A stretch of 64,000 bases of DNA from Promicromonosporaceae bacterium (GCA_009783295.1 WRHK01000002.1:62001-126000); one strand, 5' to 3'. Positions 30,868 through 39,181 are shown, counted from the first letter of the stretch. Made by a program: numbers and translations. Notes: a model not told the origin generated them from the sequence alone.

Positions 30868-31166
30868 GGGCGGCGTCCGGGGGTCTCCGGGCGCAGCACG
30901 GCCAGCCGACGACGGTACTCGGCCTCGTCGATCTCGCCGCGGGCGTAGCGCTCGCCGAGCACCGAGACGGGGTCGGGGCCGGTGCCCCGCGCCCACGGCG
31001 GGCCACCCGCCGCCCACATCCGGCGGCCGCGGCGCACCAGCAGGAAGATCACGGTCAGCCACACCAGGCCCCAGAAGATCGGGAACACGATCCACCAGCC
31101 AGGGCCGCCGGGTCCGGCCGCCCAGCCCGGGTGGGCGACGACGGTGGTTGCAAGGGTCGAGAGCAT
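30861..31166 (-). CDS. SHOCT-domain membrane protein
   Basis: 101 aa from ATG 31166, with GGAGG seven bases upstream. One transmembrane helix (about residues 22-44), then RRGRRMW and a C-terminal SHOCT motif (SVLGERYARGEIDEAEYRRR). Same design as the protein at 10829. Its stop overlaps the penicillin-binding protein stop region tail to tail. The two-component genes follow on the same strand after a 97-bp gap. Confidence 0.8.
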   Translation of the reverse strand: MLSTLATTVVAHPGWAAGPGGPGWWIVFPIFWGLVWLTVIFLLVRRGRRMWAAGGPPWARGTGPDPVSVLGERYARGEIDEAEYRRRLAVLRPETPGRRPQ

Positions 31167-31263
31167 CTCAGCCTCCAGAACGGTGCCAGCCGGTCTTTCC
31201 GGCCGCACCATCACGGTCCCCTGGAAGGCCCGCCGCCGTCGTCGGCCTGCGGTACCGAGACGA

Positions 31264-31938
31264 CTACCCCTGGGGTGCCGCCCAGCCGGGCCGCACCAGC
31301 CCCGCCTCGTACGCCAGCACCACCAGCTGCGCGCGGTCGCGGGCGTCGAGCTTGGTGAGCACGCGGCTGACGTGCGTCTTGACCGTCGACTCGCTGAGGT
31401 AGAGCGTGCCGGCGATCTCCTCGTTGGACAGGCCGCGGGCCACCTCCACCAGCACCTCGCGCTCGCGCGGGGTCAGGTCGGCGAGGGCCTTGGGCGCGCT
31501 CACCGGGCGGGTCGCCGTGGCCACGCGGGCCAGCAGACGGCGGGTCACGGTGGGGGAGAGCAGCGCGTCGCCCGCCGCCGCCACGCGCACCGCCCGGATC
31601 AGGTCCTCCGGCTCGGTGTCCTTGACCAGGAACCCCGACGCCCCGCCGCGGATCGCCTCCGCGACGTACTCGTCGAGCTCGAACGTGGTCACCACCACCA
31701 CGTGCACGCCCGCCGCGCGTGGGTCGGCCACGATGCGGCGGGTCGCCTCCAGGCCGTCCAGGCCGGGCATGCGGATGTCCATGAGCACCACGTCGGGCAG
31801 GTGCTCCAGGGCGAGGGTCACGGCGTCGTCGCCGGTCGCGGCCTCGGCGACGACGCGCACGTCGTCCTCCGCGTCGAGCAGCGCGCGGAAGCCCCCGCGT
31901 ACCAGCGCCTGGTCGTCGGCGAGCAGCACGGTGATCAT
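31264..31938 (-). CDS. NarL/LuxR-family response regulator
   Basis: 224 aa. Receiver domain with acidic DD near the start (LLADDQ), phosphoacceptor Asp54 (VVLMDIRMPG), Thr in VTTF and Lys in LVKDTE. C-terminal LuxR HTH (LTPREREVLVEVARGLSNEE, SESTVKTHVSRVLTKL). ATG 31938 overlaps the kinase stop by 4 nt (ATGA). Confidence 0.96.
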   Translation of the reverse strand: MITVLLADDQALVRGGFRALLDAEDDVRVVAEAATGDDAVTLALEHLPDVVLMDIRMPGLDGLEATRRIVADPRAAGVHVVVVTTFELDEYVAEAIRGGASGFLVKDTEPEDLIRAVRVAAAGDALLSPTVTRRLLARVATATRPVSAPKALADLTPREREVLVEVARGLSNEEIAGTLYLSESTVKTHVSRVLTKLDARDRAQLVVLAYEAGLVRPGWAAPQG

Positions 31939-33188
31939 GCGAGGTCCCTTTCCTGGTCGGGCCACGGGACGGTCGCGCGGACTCGCCAGCCCGCGGCGGT
32001 GGGGGCGGCCTCGAAGGTGCCGCCGGCGTCCTCGACGCGCTCGCGCATACCGAGCAGGCCGAAGCCGGGCGCGGCACGCGAGCTGCCGCCGGTGGTCGGG
32101 CCTGTCGAGGCCACCCCGCCGTCGTCGTCCACGCTCACCGTCACGGACCGGGCGGGCCCGGCACCGCCGACGACGACGCGGACCTGCGCCCGCGACGCGC
32201 CGGGCGCGTGCCGGCGCACGTTGGTCAGGGCCTCCTGGGCCACCCGGTAGACGACTCCGGCGAGCCGTTCGGGCAGGTCGTGGGCCTGCGGGTCGACGTC
32301 GAGCGTGGCGGTGAGCCGCTCCGTGCCGGCGAGCGCGACGAGCCGGGGCAGCGCCTCGAGGTTCCACGTGGGGGCGAGGGGCGCCTCGCCGTCGCGCACC
32401 ACGCCGAGCACCGCTCGCACCTCGTCGAGCGCCTCCGCGCTGGTGGCGCGGATGTTGGTCAAGGCGGTGCGGGCCTGGGCCGGGTCGCGGTCGAGCAGGT
32501 GCAGCCCCATGCCGGCCTGCACGCTGATGGCGCTGAGGGAGTGGGCGAGCACGTCGTGCATCTCGCGGGCGATGCGCAGGCGCTCCGCGGCGACGGCGGC
32601 GCTCTGCCGCTCGGCGAGGCTGCGCGCCTGCGCGGCGCGGGCCTCCGCGAACCGGGCGGAGCGCTCGCGCATCCCGTTGGCCATGAGCAGCACGACGGCC
32701 GCCCACGCGGCGCCGCCCAGCAGCGAGCCCACCGCCGGCGGGTGCTCGCGCAGCGTGCCTGCCCCGACCACCGCGCCGAACAGCAAGGTCGCCCCCGCCC
32801 CCGAGAGCACGCGCGCCTGCCGGGCCTCGCCCGTCAGCATCACGAGGAACAGCAGCACGATCCCGCTGAACACCGCCGGCCCCCACGGGTACCCGAGGGC
32901 CACATAGGTGAAGGTCGCCGCGGCCGAGGCGAGGGTCGCGGTGCGCGGGAACCGGGGCAGCAGCGCGAGGATCGCCACGGGCGTCACCAGCGCGAGCAGA
33001 GCGGCGCCAGGAGCGAGCCGCGGGCCGGCGTGCTGGGCGTGCCACGCGCCGAAGGTCCCACCGATGCTGATCAGCGCAAGGATCACGGCGATCCCCGCCC
33101 GCGGGCGCCGTCGGGCGAACAGCCGCCCGTCGCGAGGCTGCGCGGCCGCACCCCAGCCGAACCAGGGCGGCCCGTCCGGGGGCACCAT
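31935..33188 (-). CDS. HisKA_3-type sensor histidine kinase
   Basis: 417 aa. Four to five transmembrane helices (about residues 30-170) without a large outer loop, a coiled segment, then the dimerisation helix with the phosphorylated His211 (REMHDVLAHSLS), and an HATPase domain (AQEALTNVRRHA; GFGLLGMRERVEDAGG). A Gly/Thr-rich loop (ASTGPTTGGSSRA) interrupts the ATPase. Partner is the overlapping regulator downstream. Systems of this class often control an adjacent ABC transporter; the remnant ORF at 33284, divergent from the kinase, may be what is left of it. Confidence 0.95.
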   Translation of the reverse strand: MVPPDGPPWFGWGAAAQPRDGRLFARRRPRAGIAVILALISIGGTFGAWHAQHAGPRLAPGAALLALVTPVAILALLPRFPRTATLASAAATFTYVALGYPWGPAVFSGIVLLFLVMLTGEARQARVLSGAGATLLFGAVVGAGTLREHPPAVGSLLGGAAWAAVVLLMANGMRERSARFAEARAAQARSLAERQSAAVAAERLRIAREMHDVLAHSLSAISVQAGMGLHLLDRDPAQARTALTNIRATSAEALDEVRAVLGVVRDGEAPLAPTWNLEALPRLVALAGTERLTATLDVDPQAHDLPERLAGVVYRVAQEALTNVRRHAPGASRAQVRVVVGGAGPARSVTVSVDDDGGVASTGPTTGGSSRAAPGFGLLGMRERVEDAGGTFEAAPTAAGWRVRATVPWPDQERDLA

Positions 33189-33283
33189 GCCCTCGACGGT
33201 ACTTGTTCGGGCCTGTCGGGGCGTCGTGCTGGGGTGCCGCGCGCCGTCGTCCCGGGGTGCCGCGCTCCGCTAGGGTCGCGCGC

Positions 33284-33337
33284 ATGACCGAGGCCACCGC
33301 CACCGCCGTCGAGGTGGAGCGGGCCGCGGCTCTCTGA
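33284..33337 (+). pseudogene. Possible 5' remnant of a gene (17 codons)
   Basis: A -10-like TAGGGT (33271-33276) precedes ATG 33284 by 7 nt, exactly the spacing seen at copC (37484). The frame (MTEATATAVEVERAAAL) stops after 17 codons, at the edge of a segment with lower GC. The peptide looks like the start of an ABC-transporter ATPase, which would suit its place beside a NarL-type kinase, but it is too short to prove. Confidence 0.35.
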
Positions 33338-33356
33338 GAACTGGGCAGCTTCGGAC

Positions 33357-33995
33357 TCAGATGCGGAAGGTGATCTGGTGCCGAGCCCACCTGGCGCCGA
33401 AGCGGGCCGCGAGCGCGACCAGAGCGATCACGGTGACGGCGCCGGCACACTCAGCCGCCTGCGCAGCCCGCCACTCGGGTGGCACGACCCGGGCGGCGAC
33501 CGCCCAGGCGGCGAAGGCGCCGGCCACTCGGACGACGACGCTCCCGACGCCGACCGCGAGCGGAAGCGCGGGTTCCCGCAGATGGCGCGCCGCGCCCCCG
33601 AGCGCCCACGTGCTCAGCGCGATCGACGCGGTCGTGATCAGAGCGGCCGCCGGAAAGATTGCCCGCGGAGCCGAGACAGACGAAACCATGAGGGCGCACC
33701 CGAGGACGATCGCCGCGTCCAGGACTGCGGCGAGCGGAAGCGTGTATCGCGTGATCGAGAGAGACGGAGCTGCGATCCATCGGGCTCGTTTCTGCAGCTC
33801 GAGGGCAAGCAGGAGCAAGGCGACTCCGGCGAGGCCAGTCACCGTGGCGATGACCAGGCTGAGCGGTGTGTCTATGGGCACGGCCGAGGCAGTTCCGAGC
33901 GCCACGGCGATGAATGCGCCTCGAGACACCGCGTACGCGGCGCCGAGCCGTACCCACACCGCTCGCGTCGTGCGGTCGCGCTTGCCGGATGTCAT
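33357..33995 (-). CDS. Multi-pass membrane protein of unknown function
   Basis: 212 aa. About six hydrophobic helices from residue 15 on (AYAVSRGAFIAVALGTASAV, SLVIATVTGLAGVALLLLAL, LPLAAVLDAAIVLGCALMVS and more), with few charged loops. No transporter motif is recognised. ATG 33995 overlaps the stop of the preceding HTH gene (ATGA), so the two are a unit. GC is lower than in neighbouring genes. The HTH protein may control or work with this membrane protein. Confidence 0.75.
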   Translation of the reverse strand: MTSGKRDRTTRAVWVRLGAAYAVSRGAFIAVALGTASAVPIDTPLSLVIATVTGLAGVALLLLALELQKRARWIAAPSLSITRYTLPLAAVLDAAIVLGCALMVSSVSAPRAIFPAAALITTASIALSTWALGGAARHLREPALPLAVGVGSVVVRVAGAFAAWAVAARVVPPEWRAAQAAECAGAVTVIALVALAARFGARWARHQITFRI

Positions 33996-34405
33996 CTGAG
34001 GTTGCTCCTCTTCAGAGTGGTCGCATAGGTGTCGCGCGAGTCGCCGCTCGTGGCGGTCTTGTGGACGGCCTGACGGCTCACGCCGAGGACCGCCGCCAGG
34101 TCCGCGACGCTGACCCGTTGAAGCAGGCGCCCGTAGGCCAGCCGTCGGCGCGCGGCCGCCCGTTCCTGGGCGTAGGCGAGATAGGCACCCAGCTCGACAA
34201 GCAGCACCGCGTCTCGTAGATCGGCTTCGGTCTCACCAGCGCCCCCCGCTCGGCGGCACAGGGCGTCGCCCAAGTCGGTGAACGCCGCGTCGACGTCGGA
34301 CGCTGTCAGCCCGACGGATGTCAGCCGCTCGATGACTGCCCCCCGCGCGGCCTCCTCGCGATGCGGGAGGGCCGCGACCCAAGCGGCACTGGCGTCTTCG
34401 CTCAT
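33992..34405 (-). CDS. Small HTH regulator upstream of the membrane protein
   Basis: 137 aa from ATG 34405. The N-terminal half is helical and acidic; the C-terminal half carries a helix-turn-helix (SVADLAAVLGVSRQAVHKTA). Two 17-bp direct repeats, each a CAACCC/GGGTTG palindrome, lie right before the start codon (34413-34452) and overlap the promoter, which suggests self-repression. Not assignable to a named family. Confidence 0.72.
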   Translation of the reverse strand: MSEDASAAWVAALPHREEAARGAVIERLTSVGLTASDVDAAFTDLGDALCRRAGGAGETEADLRDAVLLVELGAYLAYAQERAAARRRLAYGRLLQRVSVADLAAVLGVSRQAVHKTATSGDSRDTYATTLKRSNLR

Positions 34406-34411
34406 GAAGGC

Positions 34412-34452
34412 AGTCAACCCGGGGTTGCGACCAACGTCAACCCCGGGTTGCG
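34412..34452 (-). promoter_or_regulatory. Tandem palindromic operator over a leaderless promoter
   Basis: GTCAACCCGGGGTTGCG (34413-34429) and GTCAACCCCGGGTTGCG (34436-34452) are 23 bp apart centre to centre and differ at one base. On the minus strand TTGACG (34440-34435), 17 bases, and TTGACT (34417-34412) could be -35 and -10, with the ATG six bases on. Both promoter boxes overlap the repeats. Confidence 0.65.
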
Positions 34453-34526
34453 CGCTCCTCTGCCGCACGCGCTTGTCCGGGCCGATGCGGCCTCAGCCCC
34501 GACCTCCCCGGACGACAAGCGGGGGA

Positions 34527-34823
34527 CTACGTGCCCGCCAGCAGCTCCTGGAGGGCCGCCAGGTGGCCCGCCAGCGCCTCGCGCCCGGCGGACGTCAGGC
34601 GGGCCCGGACCCGGCGTCGGCCGGCGTCGAGCACGCGGTCCGTGGCCACGTACCCGGCCTCCTCGAGGGCGCTGAGCTGCTTGGACAGCGCCGAGTCGGA
34701 CAGCCCGAGCCGGTCCCGCAGGAACGCGAACTCGGCCCAGTCGGCGGCGGCGAGCGCTGCCACGAGCTGGAGGCGGGTGGCCGGGTGGATCAGCTCGTCG
34801 AAGCGGGGCGCGACGTCGGTCAT
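34527..34823 (-). CDS. Winged-helix transcriptional regulator (HTH_34 / ArsR-like)
   Basis: 98 aa. A single winged helix: FDELIHPATRLQLVAALAAA, recognition helix LSDSALSKQLSALEEAGYVA, then a wing with DAGRRRVRARLTSAG and a C-terminal helix. No Cys cluster for metal sensing. ATG 34823 overlaps the stop of the membrane protein gene (ATGA). The twin palindromes at 35286-35328 are likely its operator. Confidence 0.85.
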   Translation of the reverse strand: MTDVAPRFDELIHPATRLQLVAALAAADWAEFAFLRDRLGLSDSALSKQLSALEEAGYVATDRVLDAGRRRVRARLTSAGREALAGHLAALQELLAGT

Positions 34824-35272
34824 GACCCTGCCGACCAGCGCACGAGCCGCGGGCCGCCCGCCACGATGATGGCCGCGGGGAGAACGGAGGCGATGGTGCC
34901 GGGGTGGCGGGCGCCGTCGGCGGCGATCAGCAGCGCGAACCCGGCGCCCACCACGATCATCGCGAGCAGCAGAAACCAGACGTTCAGCATCGTGCGGCGG
35001 CCGGCGACCTCACGGCTCACGGTCACCAGCGACGTGCGGCGCCGGCCGTCGGCCACGCGGCCGAACACCCAGGAGTGCACGGCGCCGAAGACCAGCGTGG
35101 CCACCGAGGTCAGCCACCAGGTGCCGAGGTCGCCGATCGTGCCGAGCGCGATCCAGCACGCGCCGAGGCCCCACCAGTACCAGGCGGGCAGGCCGACCTC
35201 GTCGGCGACGGCGCGGCGCCCCGTCTCTGCGGCCGCGAGCGCGGCGCGGGCCTCGTCGGGAGAGATGCTCAT
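34820..35272 (-). CDS. Four-helix membrane protein in the regulator operon
   Basis: 150 aa from ATG 35272, ribosome site GAGGGG. A short soluble helix is followed by transmembrane helices around 30-45, 50-72, 95-117 and 125-142. No catalytic motif. Actinobacteria often place such small membrane proteins directly before a HTH_34 regulator; the pair may sense a membrane state. Function unknown. Confidence 0.78.
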   Translation of the reverse strand: MSISPDEARAALAAAETGRRAVADEVGLPAWYWWGLGACWIALGTIGDLGTWWLTSVATLVFGAVHSWVFGRVADGRRRTSLVTVSREVAGRRTMLNVWFLLLAMIVVGAGFALLIAADGARHPGTIASVLPAAIIVAGGPRLVRWSAGS

Positions 35273-35285
35273 GTCGATCCCCTCA

Positions 35286-35331
35286 CTTTCCTTGTTGGAA
35301 AGAGAGTCCACTTTCCCAAGGGGAAAGTCAA
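35286..35331 (-). promoter_or_regulatory. Promoter with twin CTTTCC/GGAAAG operators
   Basis: Two 17-bp palindromes start 25 bp apart: CTTTCC-5-GGAAAG (35286-35302) and CTTTCCC-3-GGGAAAG (35311-35327). On the minus strand TTGACT (35331-35326), 17 bases and GACTCT (35308-35303) fit -35 and -10. One palindrome lies between the boxes, the other at the expected start site. The nadE stop codon (35328-35330) is inside this region. Confidence 0.65.
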
Positions 35332-37391
35332 GGGGTATCGACAGGCTCCGCCCCCGGCACCGTCTCCAGGTCCGCCAGCCATGCCGCCGCCGACGCGTCG
35401 GAGGGCATCCGCCAGTCGCCGCGCGGCGACAGGGTCCCGCCCGCCGACACCTTGGGCCCGTTGGGGATCGCGGACCGCTTGAACTGGTTGGCGAAGAACC
35501 GGCGGAAGAACAGGTCCATCCAGCGCTTGATGGTCTCGATCGAGTACTCGTTGCGGTCGGCGTCGCCGAACCCGGGCGGCCAGGCGCCGAGCGCCGCCGA
35601 GTGCCACGCGTGCCACTGCAGGAACGCGATCTTCGAGGGCCGCAGCCCGTGCCGGAGCGTCCAGAACAGCGTGAAGTCCTGCAGCTCGTACGGCCCGATC
35701 TTGGCCTGCGTGGACTGGAGCACGCCGTCGGCGTCGGCGGGCACGAGCTCGGGGGAGATCTCCTGGTCGAGGATCTCGTCGAGCACGGCGTTGGTGTCAC
35801 CGGAGAACTGCTCGGAGGCAATCACCCAGCGGATCAGGTGCTGGATGAGCGTCTTCGGCACCCCGGAGTTGATCACGTAGTGCGACATCTGGTCGCCCAC
35901 GCCGTACGTCGCCCACCCGAGGGCGAGCTCGGACAGGTCGCCCGTGCCCAGCACGATGCCGCCCAGGTGGTTGGCGAGCCGGAACAGGTAGTCGGTGCGC
36001 AGGCCGGCCTGCACGTTCTCGAAGGTCACGTCGTACTGGCGCTCCCCGCGCCCGTACGGGTGGCCCAGGTCGCGCAGCATCTGCTCGGCGGCGGGCCGGA
36101 TGTCGATCTCCTCGAAGCTCACCCCGAGCGAGCGCCCCAGCCGCCACGCGCGGTCCTTGGTCTCGGTGCCCGTGGCGAAGCCCGGCAGCGTGTACGCGAG
36201 GATGTCCGACCGTGGACGCCCCAGCCGATCCATCGCCTTTGCCGCGACGATGAGCGCGTGCGTCGAGTCCAGGCCGCCGGAGACGCCGATGACCACCTTG
36301 GGCGTCCCGATGGACGTCAGGCGCTTCTCCAGCGCGGTGACCTGGATGTTGTAGGCCTCGTAGCAGTCGAGCGCGAGCCGCTCGGGGTCGTCGGGCACGA
36401 ACGGGAAGCGGTCCACGTGCCGCAGCAGCCCGATGTCGCCCGACGGCGGCCCCAGCTCCAGCCACACCGTGCGGAAGCCCGACGTCCGCGCGGCCAGGGC
36501 CCGCCGGTTGTCGTCGAACGAGCCCTGCCGCAGCCGCTCCTGCCGCAGCCGGTCGAGGTCGACGTCGACGACGGTGCGCCGCGGCCCGTCCGGGAACCGC
36601 TCGGACTCGCCGAGCAGGTCGCCCAGCTCGTAGACCATCGTCTGGCCGTCCCACGACAGGTCGGTCGAGGACTCGCCCTGGGAGGCGGCCGCGTACACGT
36701 AGGCGGCGTTGCAGCGGGCCGAGGCGGACCGCACCAGCAGCCGCCGGTCCTCGGCCCGCGCCACCGTGATGGGCGACGCCGACAGGTTGGCCAGCACGGT
36801 CGCCCCGGCGAGCGCCGCCTCGGCCGACGGCGGCACGGGCACCCACATGTCCTCGCACACCTCGACGTGCAGCCGCAGGCCCGCGACGTCGGACGCCTCG
36901 AAGATCAGGTCGGGGCCGAACGGCACGTCCTCGCCGAGCACCCGCACGGACGAGCCGCGGCGGTCGTCGCCGGGCGCGAACCACCGCTTCTCGTAGAACT
37001 CGCGGTAGTTGGGCAGGTAGGACTTGGGGGCGACGCCCAGCACGCGCCCGCGGTGCACCACGGCCGCGCAGTTGAGCACGCGCCCGCCGGCCTCGAGCGG
37101 CAGGCCCACCACCAGCACGGTCATGAGGTCGGCGGAGGCCTCGACCACGTCGGCGAGGGCGTCGGCGGCGGCCTCGAGCAGCGGGTCCTGGAGCAGCAGG
37201 TCGTCGATCGCGTACCCCGTGAGGCACAGCTCGGGGAACACCGCGACGGCCACGCCGTCGTCGTGGCAGGCACGCGCCTGCTCGACGACGCGGGCCGCGT
37301 TGGCGGCCGGGTCGGCGACGGTGACCGGGACCGTGCACGCGGCGACGCGTGCGAACCCGTGGGAGTACGCGGACCAGAACGGGGCGACCAT
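35328..37391 (-). CDS. nadE: Glutamine-dependent NAD+ synthetase
   Basis: 687 aa. Makes NAD+ from nicotinate adenine dinucleotide with ATP and glutamine. N-terminal nitrilase-type amidase has the triad Glu54 (VFPELCLTGYA), Lys123 (APKSYLPNYR) and Cys179 (VEVCEDMW). The C-terminal synthetase has the PP-loop GVSGGLDSTHALI and GTGDLSELALGW. ATG 37391 begins the conserved amidase start; an upstream open extension is ignored. Confidence 0.97.
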   Translation of the reverse strand: MVAPFWSAYSHGFARVAACTVPVTVADPAANAARVVEQARACHDDGVAVAVFPELCLTGYAIDDLLLQDPLLEAAADALADVVEASADLMTVLVVGLPLEAGGRVLNCAAVVHRGRVLGVAPKSYLPNYREFYEKRWFAPGDDRRGSSVRVLGEDVPFGPDLIFEASDVAGLRLHVEVCEDMWVPVPPSAEAALAGATVLANLSASPITVARAEDRRLLVRSASARCNAAYVYAAASQGESSTDLSWDGQTMVYELGDLLGESERFPDGPRRTVVDVDLDRLRQERLRQGSFDDNRRALAARTSGFRTVWLELGPPSGDIGLLRHVDRFPFVPDDPERLALDCYEAYNIQVTALEKRLTSIGTPKVVIGVSGGLDSTHALIVAAKAMDRLGRPRSDILAYTLPGFATGTETKDRAWRLGRSLGVSFEEIDIRPAAEQMLRDLGHPYGRGERQYDVTFENVQAGLRTDYLFRLANHLGGIVLGTGDLSELALGWATYGVGDQMSHYVINSGVPKTLIQHLIRWVIASEQFSGDTNAVLDEILDQEISPELVPADADGVLQSTQAKIGPYELQDFTLFWTLRHGLRPSKIAFLQWHAWHSAALGAWPPGFGDADRNEYSIETIKRWMDLFFRRFFANQFKRSAIPNGPKVSAGGTLSPRGDWRMPSDASAAAWLADLETVPGAEPVDTP

Positions 37392-37483
37392 GCCCCGAGT
37401 CTGCCCGACGCGCGCCCGCGGTGCGGCGAATCTCATAGCGACCGGCGCACGGTGCGGTGCCGGGCGCCTCTAGGGTCGGGGGC

Positions 37484-38062
37484 ATGAGGTCGCTGCGTCG
37501 TCTTGTCGTGCCCGTGGTCGTCGCGTTCATGGCGGTGGTCGGCATCGCCGCCCCGGCGAGCGCCCACGACCGCCTGGTCTCCTCCGACCCGGCCGACGGC
37601 GCCACCCTCACCGCGGTGCCCGCGGCCTTCACGTTCACGTTCGTCGAGGACCCTCTGGCCACCGGCGCGCAGGTGGTCATCACCCCCCAGGGCGGCGAGC
37701 CCATCCGCCAGGACGCCACCGTCTCCGGCACCAAGGTGAGCGTCCCGGCCCCGCCGGCGCTCGCGAACGGCAGCTACGAGGTGGCCTGGCGCGTGGTGTC
37801 CGACGACGGCCACCCCGTCGAGGGCACCATCCACGTGACGCTCGCGGTGCCGCAGGCCGCCAGCCCGTCGCCCACGCCGACGGCCGACCCGGCCACGCCG
37901 TCCCCGACGGCCAGCCCCACCGTCGCGCCGGCCACCACGGGCGACAGCTCGGGCATGTGGACCGGTGTCGGCGCGCTCGTCGTCGCGGCGCTGGCCGTGA
38001 TCGGCCTGCTGGTGCTGCGCCGCCGCGGGCTGGACCCGAACGGGCCCCGCGGCCAGCACTGA
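37484..38062 (+). CDS. CopC-domain secreted/membrane-anchored protein
   Basis: 192 aa. A Sec signal peptide ends at ASA|HDRLVSS, leaving the N-terminal His that binds Cu(II) in CopC proteins. The beta barrel contains SSDPADGATL, FTFVEDPLA and the second ligand region SDDGHPVEGT. A Pro/Thr/Ser linker, one transmembrane helix and RRRG at the end anchor it. ATG 37484 is 7 nt after TAGGGT. No CopD partner is adjacent, and it lies 13 kb from the copper operon at 48-51 kb. Confidence 0.9.
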   Translation: MRSLRRLVVPVVVAFMAVVGIAAPASAHDRLVSSDPADGATLTAVPAAFTFTFVEDPLATGAQVVITPQGGEPIRQDATVSGTKVSVPAPPALANGSYEVAWRVVSDDGHPVEGTIHVTLAVPQAASPSPTPTADPATPSPTASPTVAPATTGDSSGMWTGVGALVVAALAVIGLLVLRRRGLDPNGPRGQH

Positions 38063-38063
38063 C

Positions 38064-38651
38064 TCAGGGCACCCGGTCGGCCAGGATGGCGCGGGCCGCG
38101 GCGAGCTGGGCGGGCGTGAACGTGCTCTGGTAGCGCACCGTCCTGGCCCCGAGCAGCACGGCGACGGCGTCCGCCGACCTCTCCACGCCCTGGCCGTCGA
38201 AGATCGTGTCGAGCCGGGCCTCGTAGGCGGGCAGCGGCATGCCCGTCGCCGCCATGGTGCGGTTCTGGTGCACGTGCGCGATCTCGTGGCGCAGCACGTC
38301 CTGCGTCAGGGGCAGGTTCCCGTCGAGCTGGGCCGGGTTCAGGATGATCGTGCTGGAGCCGGGGATCCACACCCCGCCCAGGTGCCCGTGGGGGTCGCCC
38401 CAACGGATGGTCGCGGCGTCGCCGCCCGGCAGGGAGCGCAGGAACGCCTCGGCCTGGGCCCGGTAGAGCGTCACGGCCGCCTGCGCGGGCGGTGCGAGCG
38501 CCGTCACCGACGCGACCTGCGACGACGTCCACGCGCGGGGGTCGGGGAGGGGCGCGGCACCCGCCGCACCCGCCCCGCCGACCAGGACCAGGCTCACCGA
38601 CACCGCCGTGGCGGAGCGGGACACCCAGGAACGGCTGCTCACCTGCACCAT
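38064..38651 (-). CDS. Secreted zinc-metallopeptidase-like protein
   Basis: 195 aa. A signal peptide ends near AGAA/PLP. The zinc motif HEIAH is in VLRHEIAHVHQN, and ERSADAVAV about 45 residues later could give the third ligand (Glu), as in gluzincin-like proteins. The fold around GGVWIPGSSTIILNP resembles small actinobacterial extracellular peptidases. Substrate unknown. Converges with the copC-like gene, with stops one base apart. Confidence 0.78.
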   Translation of the reverse strand: MVQVSSRSWVSRSATAVSVSLVLVGGAGAAGAAPLPDPRAWTSSQVASVTALAPPAQAAVTLYRAQAEAFLRSLPGGDAATIRWGDPHGHLGGVWIPGSSTIILNPAQLDGNLPLTQDVLRHEIAHVHQNRTMAATGMPLPAYEARLDTIFDGQGVERSADAVAVLLGARTVRYQSTFTPAQLAAARAILADRVP

Positions 38652-38743
38652 CGTGGTGGTCGCGCCGTCGTCGCGCGCGGCGAAGCAGCGACACCCCTGG
38701 GCGCGGGATCGGTCACGGAAAACCGGACACAGGGGGGAGAAGT

Positions 38744-38772
38744 CGCGGATTTCCGCGAATCCTCTCTAGTGT
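38744..38772 (+). promoter_or_regulatory. Promoter region of the HU gene
   Basis: A -10-like TAGTGT (38767-38772) follows a 14-bp palindrome CGCGGATTTCCGCG (38744-38757) that covers the expected -35 position. An ordinary ribosome site (GGAGAAGGG, 38823-38831) precedes the ATG. The palindrome may be an operator. Confidence 0.4.
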
Positions 38773-38839
38773 GGCCCACAGTCCTCCCGGCCTACGGGCT
38801 GCGGATGGCTCACACACGTGAACCGGAGAAGGGAAACGC

Positions 38840-39121
38840 ATGTCTCTCAACAAGTCCGAGCTCGCCTCGGCCATCGCCGGCAAGGCCGAGCTCACCAAGG
38901 CTCAGGCCGAGGCCGCCCTCAACGCCTTCCAGGAGGTGCTCGTCGAGTCGCTCGCCAAGGGCGAGGCCGTGAAGATCACGGGCCTGCTCTCGGTGGAGCG
39001 CGTCGAGCGCGCCGCTCGCACGGGCCGCAACCCGCGCACGGGCGAGGAGATCCAGATCCCCGCCGGCTTCGGCGTCAAGGTCTCGGCCGGCTCGGTGCTG
39101 AAGAAGGCCGTCTCGGAGTGA
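38840..39121 (+). CDS. hup: HU-family DNA-binding protein
   Basis: 93 aa nucleoid protein that bends DNA as a dimer. The canonical start MSLNKSELASAIA and the beta-arm GRNPRTGEEIQIPA with the Pro that inserts into DNA are present. It lacks the Lys/Ala-rich tail of the long actinobacterial HupB, so it is the short form. Codon use is highly biased, as for a strongly expressed gene, and a strong terminator follows. Confidence 0.96.
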   Translation: MSLNKSELASAIAGKAELTKAQAEAALNAFQEVLVESLAKGEAVKITGLLSVERVERAARTGRNPRTGEEIQIPAGFGVKVSAGSVLKKAVSE

Positions 39122-39135
39122 ACTAGCCGATGAGG

Positions 39136-39175
39136 CGAAGGCCGCCCCCGCGTTTGTTCGCGGGGGCGGCCTTCG
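39136..39175. terminator. Bidirectional terminator after hup
   Basis: Perfect 17-bp stem CGAAGGCCGCCCCCGCG (39136-39152) with loop TTTGTT and its complement 39159-39175. It lies 15 bp after the hup stop and just beyond the end of the opposing membrane protein gene. Confidence 0.85.
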
Positions 39176-39181
39176 TCGTCC

